A stretch of 64,000 nt of DNA, taken from the NCBI RefSeq assembly GCF_051020985.1, contig NC_135007.1, positions 1,175,001 to 1,239,000 on the forward strand, in the 5' to 3' direction. A program made the translations under genes and the position numbers. Of this stretch, positions 55,818 to 64,000 are shown in pieces. A model generated the notes under the pieces. It saw only the letters and a list, made by a program, of their open reading frames with translations, ran no database searches and was not told the DNA's origin. The DNA is from Nomia melanderi (lineage: Eukaryota > Arthropoda > Insecta > Hymenoptera > Halictidae). Position 1 is the stretch's first letter, and the number at the start of each line of letters is the position of its first letter.

Positions 55818-57890
55818 TAATGGAGCATTCAATCGCCTTTGTTTTTCGAAAATAAAGAAACCGTATGCCGCTGAAAAATTTCACCCATAAGAGCATTAAC
55901 ATTATTTACTTCAATGTTAACTTTCATGGTATCGGTTATGTTCTGAATTCGACTTTTATTTTTTTTCATTATCATTTGGTTTCAAGTCCGAACGTATACT
56001 TTTGGCTTTACCCATATTTAATTTATTGGAGGTCTACATTCTTTGTTTCGATTATTGTCTCATCTGTTCTTCATTTGTTGTGCCTACGGGGTGAACGCTG
56101 GTTATTAATATGTTCTTTGCATTTATTCCAGATTTGTCCTGTGTGAACATATCGATCTTTTAAAATTCATCGTGCTAAAGAGGAGCACGTGCGTGCCACG
56201 TGGTGACATATCTCGTTAAAGGTTGAGGCGATTTTTTACTCGATTTTGTACTTTAACTTATGTCCTAACACTTTTTATCTTATTCGTTTGTTTTATAATA
56301 TAATAATCGTGTTTACATGACTTTACATTTTAATATGAGTACCGCGGTATCACGAGTGTTACTGCCTAAATATTATTTTTTGTCAGCACAGTAGATGTTT
56401 TTAATTATGTTGCATATGAGTGCTTTAATTAGTAGAGCTGATTTGACTTTTTGATGTTATGAATTGTTATTTTTAACTTAGGAACATTTAAGATTGTATA
56501 AGACATTTACAGACTAAGCAGATTTTTAATAATCTGAAAGAAATAACTTTTAAACGTTAATAAGAAATTTTGATTTTCTAACATTTTTAATATTTTACAA
56601 GCAGGATGTTTAATAAAAAAAGCTGATACTATTTTTTAATACGTTTAGTATTTCATTAGTTATAATTTCTTAGATATTTTCAAAAATTTCTTCATGTAAT
56701 TAGATGGGAAAATAGATAGAAATCTGATAATCTTTTGGATTAAAATAGAGAAATGGAACTTTTAAACTAATTAGTTCAACGACTTTTTTATTTCTCTTAT
56801 TCGGTTACACTGTTTAACACGTTAACAGCCACAAAAAATTATTTAAAAATCTCATAGTTTACTCATCATTACAGCCATTATAATATCCTATCTGTTGGGA
56901 ATTATTTTTTGTTATTTACATTTGGATGACATAGCAGTCAACGTGTAAATATTTTTTTGTGATGGTTAAATTTTACTTTGATAAAAATTTAATAGCAAAT
57001 TAGATTTGGGAATTACCTTTTCGAGTTCTAAATTAGAAACACGTTTATATTGATTTTTCCTGAATAAAAATATAATTACTGTTACTAATACAACTAAAAT
57101 GTAACTGAGAAGTGTGAAAATAAAAGTATTCTAAATCCTGTGACTTACATTCAGTTTCAGTGTTGTTTAAATGTGTAATTTATTATATTATACAGTGTTG
57201 AATTATATGTCTGAAATTTACTTGTAAACTATTTATTGTTTAAAAACAGCATTTCAAATGAAAGTTATTCGATATTAGGAGTGACATATTTAAAATGCAA
57301 TACTTACTTCTTGGGTATTTCTCTGTTTTATCGAGATATAAGGATGATCTCGAATACTTATCTTATAATGTGTATTGTTTGATTTAAAATCTTTGAAATG
57401 TTGATGAACACTGTTGATGTCTTGAAACACAAGTTGATGAAACTTTTGCATCTGAAATATGATTTTATCAGTTTGTCAGGATGTCAGTTTGCAAATATCC
57501 AGCGACCAACAAAGACACATATTTTTGTAAAGTAACAGTTTTTGTAAAGCAACGGTTTTTGTACAGCAACAGTTTCTGTAAATATACCCATATTAACCAA
57601 CTGTCCGCGATAAAGTGAGTCGGATAGTCACAGAGGGCTTTCGAGCACGCAACCATTATATTTTTAATTATTATATACTGTTTATTATTATAAATAGAAG
57701 TACAAACATTATATTGGTTGAGCGTCATACTTCGTGCCCGATTTCAGTTGATGTCACTATATTCTGTCTTTTCCTGTGACATCTGTTATTGCACTTGCAA
57801 ACTTTATAGCATATAAAAACAGCGATATTCAATTGTCATTTCAACATCACACATTTTGGTTTTCATTGTTTAAATAGCATAACAAAGAAA
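55818..57890. other. AT-rich DNA without recognised genes
   Basis: No gene recognised. A short 17-bp direct repeat (AACAGTTTTTGTAAAGC, AACGGTTTTTGTACAGC, AACAGTTTCTGTAAAT) lies at about 57533-57582. Confidence 0.5.
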
Positions 57891-58059
57891 TGTAAAAATA
57901 TATGATTGAAAAATTCACATGCATCATGCAATGTTGTACAAGTTCCGGAAAAGTGTAACAACGAAAGGTGTAAACTACTTACAAAAACATACAAGAGATT
58001 TACCAAGAACATGCACCAGCTCTTTGTACCCTTAAAAAATCGGTTGGAAAATTCGGGAA

Positions 58060-59180
58060 TGGGAACTAACAATTGGAGGGCGAGCCACGCTCTAGTCGAC
58101 CATCTTTGATGGATGATGACATAATTGTTAAGTTATTGGAAAATTATCCAAGAATTACAATAGAGGAAATTGCAGAAAGGCTCACTGTAGGCATATCGAC
58201 CTTTGCCATTTGAAAAGGCTTGATTACAAACTGAATTTCATTGCTTGGCCGACTTAACCGTTTGAGTCCCACGCGCCGCTTTCGCACTCTTCAGATTTCA
58301 TGTCGAAAAAAACCCAGCGAATTTGAACGATACGGACAACTGATGGCGCATTAACAATGTGACGGAACACGCTCAACTTTTCAGACGCATGTATGTCACA
58401 TCGCTACTTTTTTTTGTATGTAAGCAATTCAAGTAATACATTTTGTATTTCGTTGTTACCTATTATAAATTTATATATGTATATAATAGTGTTAATATAG
58501 ATTAAGACAATCGCTGTCGCGCCATTTGGCTTTCCTCGACACAGAATAGAAGGAGCGCTATCGCTCCGCTTGGATCTTTTCGCATACCATTCAGAAAGCG
58601 CTATTGCGCTGTTCGGCTTTTTTCGACCGTGTTTTTTTTAAAAAACCCCTGGTACTCAAACGGTTAAACTTGGAAAAAGGCAAATAAAGATCCAAATCCA
58701 GTAGCAAAACAAAATTTGCATCCTGCAAAGGTGCTGCCCTCTGTTTGGTGGCATTGTAAACGAATTCCCTACTTTGAACTGTTACTCGTAGAACAAATAA
58801 TTAATTCTGACAAGTATTGTCAACAATTAGAGAATTTGAAAGCATCAATCGAGGAAAAACATTAAATGTTCGCCGATCGCAAGGGAATAATTTTGCATCA
58901 TGATAATGTAAGACCGCACACGGCAAAACAAACTCTGCTGAAATTACGGGAATTGAAATAAGATGTTTTGTTACATCCACCCTATTCCCTGGCTGTCCCA
59001 TATTCGAACTACTACTTGTTTTGGGCATTGCAAAGTGATTTAAACAAAAAGGACTTTAGATTACTCGATGCCGCAAGAAATCATCTAACAGTTTTCTTTT
59101 TCTTCTTAAGAAACCAACATCATCGTATAATCCAGGTATCAGGATGATACTGAATGCTGGGAGAAGATTATAGAAAGCAA
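58060..59180 (+). pseudogene. mariner transposase relic split by a MITE
   Basis: Plus-strand pieces: EIAERLTVGISTFAI (about 58165) from the N-terminal HTH, then after the MITE VEQIINSDKYCQQLENLKAS (about 58790), ILHHDNVRPHTAKQTLLKL (about 58895) and LHPPYSLAVPYSNYYLFWAL (about 58975). The second catalytic Asp is kept in HHDN. The third is Asn in YSNYYLF where Asp is usual. Stops and shifts are numerous. Confidence 0.72.
58258..58663. mobile_element. 406-bp piggyBac-type MITE inside the mariner relic
   Basis: Terminal repeats CCGTTTGAGTCCC and GGTACTCAAACGG are inverse with one mismatch, flanked by TTAA at 58254-58257 and 58664-58667. Near the right end three subterminal motifs recur (CGCTGTCGCGCCATTTGGCT, GCGCTATCGCTCCGCTTGG, GCGCTATTGCGCTGTTCGGC), a known piggyBac feature. 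There is no coding capacity. Mariner coding sequence resumes on both sides. Confidence 0.82.
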
Positions 59181-59239
59181 CGGAGATTATATAATTGATT
59201 AATAAAAGAGATTTACATGATAACGTGATTACTCTAGTT

Positions 59240-60024
59240 TATTGTAATATCGAACACGAACTTTTGCACTCATCCAATATATATATAAAGAATTATTTAC
59301 ATATACAGTGAATCATAAAAATATTTGTACACCAAGGTATTTCACTTTCATCTTTGTTAATTATGAAAGAAATTAACTCAAATTTTTTTCTTTGAATAGA
59401 GTATTTATTGTAATTTACAAATATACATAACTTAATTACCTAACTTGCTGTAGTACAATAATATTATAAATTAAATGGGATGATACTATTTTTTCGCATT
59501 ATATAAATATTCGGATATTATACAGACTTAATATTATTTGTAAATCTTAACTACCCTTCTGGTTGAGGTAGAGGACTGAAAATTGGTGTAGCATGTTTTC
59601 TATGGGTGAATTATTGAAGGAACTTTTTCGAGAAAAATTGATCTAAGGGCATTTTTGACCCCCTTGTTCTGCTATACTCTTTCTTACAAATAGACATTCA
59701 GCTTCAATATCAGTAACAGAAAATTTGGAATAACTTGAAAATTTTCATTTTAGTTTTTCGCTTATAAAACAAAGGTTTTTAAGTTTTTCAAAATTTTTGC
59801 TGATATTGAAACTAAATGTCTATTTATGAGAAATTTATGGAAAAAATCGTTCACTCTCAGTTTTAACTATTAGTTTTTCGCTGTCAAATGTGAACTGGTC
59901 CGATTCGCCTCGGTCAATCCTAAATAGACTTGGAGACTTAGGAGTTTGATTGACTGACTGATAACAGTGTTCAATATGCTATGGCATAAACAATATTCAG
60001 AGAATTTCATGCAATATAGTGTAG
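59240..60024. other. Unassigned DNA before the Penelope-like element
   Basis: No gene recognised. ACAGTGAATCATAAAAATAT at about 59306 resembles a Tc1/mariner-type end, but I found no partner. Confidence 0.35.
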
Positions 60025-60238
60025 TTGAGCTTCTTGAAGAGAAACATTGTCAAAAAAAGCTTCAAGACTACTATCCGGTTTCTCTACGGGGAGAACACCC
60101 TCCAGAAAGTAAATTCTTTCTCAAAATCAAGGAAGACTACAGCTGAAAAATACAATTTCTACCCCTCTAGGACAATGTATCCTCCACCGCACTGGTCTTG
60201 CCTTACTGCGAGAGAGGATACGCCACATCAAGGAAGTT

Positions 60239-61129
60239 TTGGACCTCACCTCCATGAAGATCCTTAACCTGTCCCTGGAACTCAGTCAGATCCTCTCCAG
60301 AAACATATGGGATACCATTGACCGAATCAGCTACGAGCAAGCAGAGAAGACATACATCCTCCGCACCCAAAAACAAACAGAGAAATTCAACAGACTGAAG
60401 CCACAAGACAAACCCACAGCAACACTAACACATACGGTAAAAAACTTGACTGACACCCCACTAACGCAACATGCCGTGTCTGTTCTTTCGAAAGGTCACA
60501 ATTTTGCTATCACGCCCAAAACAATACCTCGTGAAAAAATTATTGGTCAGGTTGAGAGCGCCATCAGCAAGCTACCAACCGACAAAGCCAACGAGATCAG
60601 GAGAAAAACCACCACCATCCTGAAACAAGCCGTTTCTCCGAGACCTAACATCACTAAAGAGGGGGCGTCAGCATTACGAGACCTTAGAAAGAACAAAGAC
60701 ATCTACGTCCTACCCGCGGACAAAGGGAACACTACGGTGATCATGTCACGGGCCCAATACCACGGCAAGATTACACGACTACTGGACGACAAAACCTACC
60801 GGAAACTACACAAAGACCGCACTAAAACAATAGAACGTAACACTGTACAACTAATCAAACGCGCCAACCTACCTGCATCCACATCCAAATCTGTCACTCT
60901 TAGAGAATCACGGGCTCCCAGATTTTACGGACTCCTCAAAATACACAAAGAAGATATCCCCCTGAGACCCATAGTAAGCGCAATAGGTTCCCCTACACAC
61001 CTACTAGCAAAATTCCTGACTTCCATCCTAACCCCCTCACAGGCAAGACCAAGACCCACATCCAAAATTCGGAACACTTTATCCACAAAATCCAACAGAT
61101 CAAAACCAACCCGAGCATCATGCTGGTAA
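60239..61129 (+). pseudogene. Penelope-like RT, N-terminal half
   Basis: Reads DKANEIRRKTTTILKQA, LRDLRKNKDIYVLPADKGNT (the DKGN core typical of Penelope RTs) and FYGLLKIHKEDIPLRPIVSA (KxHK-PLRPI). The open frame turns to low-complexity readthrough after LLAKFLTSILTP. Motif A (VSFDIQSLFTNIPV, about 61130-61170) is in the next frame, marking the frameshift near 61040. Confidence 0.85.
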
Positions 61130-61293
61130 GCTTTGACATACAGTCTCTGTTCACCAACATCCCAGTACATGACAGTTTACAGCTCCTGAAAACCAAAATC
61201 CCTAGCAACCTCATCCCTCTCATCAAACACTGCCTCACTTCTACCTACTTCGTGTACTAGGGTCAGTACTACGAACAAACGTCAAGCACGGCA

Positions 61294-62190
61294 ATGGGCT
61301 CACCCATCTCACCAGCCATTGCCAACATATTTATGGAACACCTTGAGGATCGCATCTTAAACGAAGCTCCTCTGAAACCATCTGAGTGGTTCCGTTATGT
61401 TGACGAGACCTTCGTGGTATGGCCCCATGGTCATGACACCCTCCCCTCCTTCCTCAATTTCATTAATAACCTACATCCAGACATCAAATTCACCATGGAA
61501 TCCGAAACGCACAAAACCCTACCCTTCCTCGACGTATTGGTCACAAGAAAACCGGACGGCACCCTCGGACATCAGGTCTACAGAAAACCCACCCATACCG
61601 ACAGATACCTCAACAACTTAGAAGCAGAACTCGAACACGTGAAGCACGCATTAATACGCAACGGCTTCCCAGCACGAAGATTTCAACATACCATCAACAG
61701 ATTGCAACACAGTGCACCTACTGATATAACTGATGAGCCCAACAATGGTACGAGTATCCTTCCCTATATCGCAGGCACGACAGACCGCATTGCCAAACGC
61801 CTGAAAAGAGAAGGCATCAAGACCGTCTTCAAGACCGAGACCAAAATAGGACAGGTCCTCACCTCCCCCAAGGATCCACAGCCGTCCCTTTCACATACGA
61901 GAATATATAAAATCCCTTGTTCATGCGGCAAAGTATACATCGAGGAAACCGGGAGGAGCGTGAGTACACGCCTTATCGAACATAGTCGTTGCACCAGATT
62001 AAAATACACTCAGTCTGCGGTCGCAGAACATCAGCTGACCACGGGACACACGATCCAGTTCGAAGAGGCCAAGATCTTGACCAGGTGCAAGGACTACTTC
62101 CTGCGCAAATATAGGGAATCTATTGAAATCCTGAAACACCCTAACAACATCAACAGGGACAGATGGTATTTCGCTACTCTTTTAAAATAG
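61294..62190 (+). pseudogene. Penelope-like RT C-terminal half and GIY-YIG endonuclease
   Basis: Starts AMGSPISPAIANIFMEHLED, then WFRYVDETFVVWPHG, where the catalytic YVDD box has become YVDE, then FLDVLVTRKPDG and the thumb-like VYRKPTHTDRYLN. The endonuclease reads CSCGKVYIEETGRSVSTRLI EH-like; the usual YIG is YIE. The domain ends with EHQLTTGHTIQFE, ESIEI and NRDRWYFATLLK. The frame is open from the stop at 61258 to 62190. Confidence 0.85.
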
Positions 62191-62630
62191 GGCATGCCGC
62201 ACCTCGAGATTATACTCATATCGGCATGTGACAAGTCACAACGAGAAGCCAGATGGGCCTCCACTTCCTTGGCGGAACCCTCGCCAAGGGAGCACCGTAC
62301 AGCCGGCGCCTGTACGATGCCTGTGTTTGGAATAACCTCTCCTTCACCCGCAGGATCATCAGAAGAGAAGACCGCCCCTCGCGGGGCGCGACTCATTTAG
62401 CCGCCCTGTCCGGTAATAACCGTCGAAACGGAATATTACCGTCCAGGACGTTACCAGCGGGGACCACGAGGAGGCTGAGTCGCATTCGGTCTCAAGCGGG
62501 CTTACAGGACAAGCTTCTGTAAGAGTTTTGATCGCAACAAGTTGCGATCACACCCTCCCGACACATAACTTCCGTGAGGTCGTTATGCCCGCGCCGTCGT
62601 TTGGGTGGATTTTCACCATCTTTCGGTTAT
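62191..62630. other. Junction between Penelope-like and non-LTR elements
   Basis: GC-rich, with hairpins: CTTGGCG/CGCCAAG (about 62269-62288), CGCCCC/GGGGCG (about 62382) and a near-perfect palindrome GATCGCAACAAGTTGCGATC (62531-62550). No coding sequence is recognised. The two elements meet tail to tail here, and no ORF2 of the non-LTR element follows its ORF1. Confidence 0.5.
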
Positions 62631-63968
62631 CTAGTCCCCATAGTCTGTCTTCGAGACTAGGGTTTCTAGTGCCTTCTTGTAGGCGGGACACTCATCCGAT
62701 CTGGATGAGTGTCTATGTGGACGCTTTGCCCTCTTGCAATTTATGCAAGAGGGTCCTCTTTCCTTATTTGGACACTCTTTGAAGCAGTGTCCCTCTTCGG
62801 CACAATGCCCGCAGGTGTTTACCTTTGGCCAGCAGTGTTTGGCTATATGGCCAAACGCCTGGCATCGGAAACACCTGCCTGCCACGACGTAATCACGTAC
62901 GCGACAGGCGTGCCAGCCGAGGAACAATCTGCCTCTGCTCATAATAATTTCCCTTGTTTTGGGTGATGTTTCCACCACCCAATTCTTGCCTTTTGCTGTT
63001 TTAAACAGCGGCTTTACATCCTCTGTTTCTAAGTCGTCGTTCTGCGACTTAAGAGCTGCAAGCAGCTCTTCCTTCGTGAGGTCCGGTACGTTGTACAGGA
63101 CCAACTTCGGCTTTTTCTTTGTAGGGACTGTCACCTTCAGTCCCTTTTCGTTTGGTTTCCTGCTCTTAACGAGCTTCTGGAGGTCGTCCTTTGTCGCCGT
63201 TTCGACGAGGATGCCTCCCTTGTTAATATTTCTTATGCCTTTGACCCTCAACTTGTCCCGGTTGGGGTCAAAGCATTTCTGCAAAGCAACTTTCGTTGCT
63301 TTGCTATCCTTGTTATCTTTGTTATTTAGGTAAACGGTGACGACATGCCTCACCGTTCCCTTAGGTTTGGTCGTTGTGTTTTGTTAGGCCACAGCCGCGT
63401 ACGACTGGGCCACAGCCTTCTTTGGCTTTTCAGTCATTTTTGGTATCACTGTCGAGGCCTTTGGTCTTGCTTTGGCGCATGCACTCGCCTTTTCCAAGGC
63501 TTGTATCCGCCTTTCGGCATCCTCAAGCTTCTTGGACATTGCTGTTATCGCTTGTTCTTTTTCTTCTGTAAGGGCTTGGATCCGCCTTTCGGCTTCTTCC
63601 AGCGCCTTACATTTTTCCTCGACTTCTGTCGTGTACTCCCTTGCAATGAAGGTTTTGTATTTAAACACTTCAATGTCGGGAGCTGGGCCAATAATAGCCT
63701 GAAGTTGATCTTGCACTATCTTGCACTGTACGAACAGTGCATCAAGTGGCGAAAGATCGTCCTCCGGCTTGCTGGTAGATTGTTCTACCTTCTGAGTATC
63801 TTTATTCTGCCTCTTCCTCTGCGAGGCAGTTTTTCGCTCGGAGCCGGATTCCGAATCGGAACCTTCCGGTCTCTCTATACGTCTCTTCCGGCGTGATACC
63901 TCTAGGGTATCACCTGGATTTGCTTTGGCGGTGACGAGGGGGGGGGGTGAAGCCCCCTCACCAGCCAT
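62631..63968 (-). pseudogene. Non-LTR retrotransposon ORF1 (gag-like), one internal stop
   Basis: N-terminal half (63384-63968): basic and acidic head, then a coiled coil with a repeated AERRIQAL unit. An in-frame TAA at 63381-63383 interrupts it. The same frame continues to 62631 with an RRM-like region (VYLNNKDNKDSK, KPKLVLYNVP, LTKEELLAAL) and three zinc knuckles: CFRCQAFGHIAKHC, CGHCAEEGHCFKEC and CINCKRAKRPHRHSSRSDEC. This order is typical of R1/TRAS/LOA-type gag proteins. The frame is open upstream to the window edge (KALIEKEDAW before the Met), so the true start may lie outside. A run of ten G (about 63936-63946) lies near the N-terminus. Confidence 0.82.
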
Positions 63969-64000
63969 CCAAGCGTCTTCTTTTTCTATGAGGGCTTTCT

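Larger units (their letters stand above)
60025..62190 (+). mobile_element. Penelope-like element (RT plus GIY-YIG endonuclease), decayed
   Basis: A plus-strand retroelement whose single protein normally joins a telomerase-like reverse transcriptase to a GIY-YIG endonuclease. N-terminal, RT and endonuclease parts are all present in order. A frameshift lies at about 61030-61060 and a stop (TAG, 61258-61260) just before the catalytic YxDD region. The GC-rich 3' flank (62190-62520) with hairpins such as CTTGGCG/CGCCAAG is probably its untranslated end. Terminal repeats were not found. Confidence 0.82.

Noticed and set aside
57533..57582. Three 17-bp direct repeats
   Set aside because: Too short and AT-rich to support anything beyond local slippage.

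Overview
This window looks like insect nuclear DNA, most likely from a hymenopteran. It is very AT-rich and has long introns. It holds a split animal TGF-beta/BMP type I receptor gene, the first exon of a mitochondrial metaxin, and a dense, mostly decayed collection of insect-type transposable elements (TEs: mariner/Tc1, piggyBac, pogo, hAT-like, Ty3/gypsy, Penelope and non-LTR). There are no bacterial operons, rRNA genes or CRISPR arrays, and I found no tRNA gene. The species call is inference.

Host genes. (1) A saxophone-like type I receptor lies on the minus strand from 29241 down to 4142. It has seven coding exons whose splice phases all agree, and encodes about 592 residues: signal peptide, cysteine-rich ectodomain, one membrane segment, GS box and kinase domain. 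The reading frame is intact, but the kinase has HRN in place of HRD, DFA in place of DLG/DFG, SPE in place of APE, an expanded glycine loop and a short activation loop. (2) The first coding exon of a metaxin-1-like gene is on the plus strand at 33063-33140, divergently oriented about 3.8 kb from the receptor start. Its remaining exons were not found.

Layout. 1-4141: AT-rich DNA past the receptor 3' end. 4142-29241: receptor gene. Its last intron carries a hAT-like MITE (4427-4929). Its 11.4-kb intron 5 carries a piggyBac relic invaded by two mariner-type elements (8220-12250), a pogo/Tigger relic (13880-15546) and a 409-bp foldback (16417-16825) ending 48 bp from an exon. Its 10.5-kb intron 4 carries a gypsy fragment, a 741-bp piggyBac derivative (19840-20580) and a mariner with clear ends (21003-22091). 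29242-37150: divergent intergenic DNA, metaxin exon 1 and AT-rich intron-like sequence with a 217-bp MITE.

37151-64000 is a TE graveyard. It contains a nearly intact Tc1-like element (37151-38797), a second DDE transposase relic, a non-LTR gag relic beside GC-rich 460-bp tandem units (39670-41170), and a 4.8-kb gypsy element (43887-48650). It continues with a long inverted repeat enclosing a pseudogene of an uncharacterised insect protein family (48653-52105), a piggyBac with matching ends and TTAA duplications (53023-55813), and a mariner relic split by a 406-bp piggyBac-type MITE (58060-59180). It ends with a Penelope-like element (60025-62190) facing a non-LTR ORF1 (62631 to the window end).

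The points most worth a second look are the apparent pseudokinase state of the receptor, the tandemly repeated tRNA-Pro-like primer-binding units in two LTR-type sequences, the long-inverted-repeat unit around the uncharacterised pseudogene, and the foldback next to a receptor exon.
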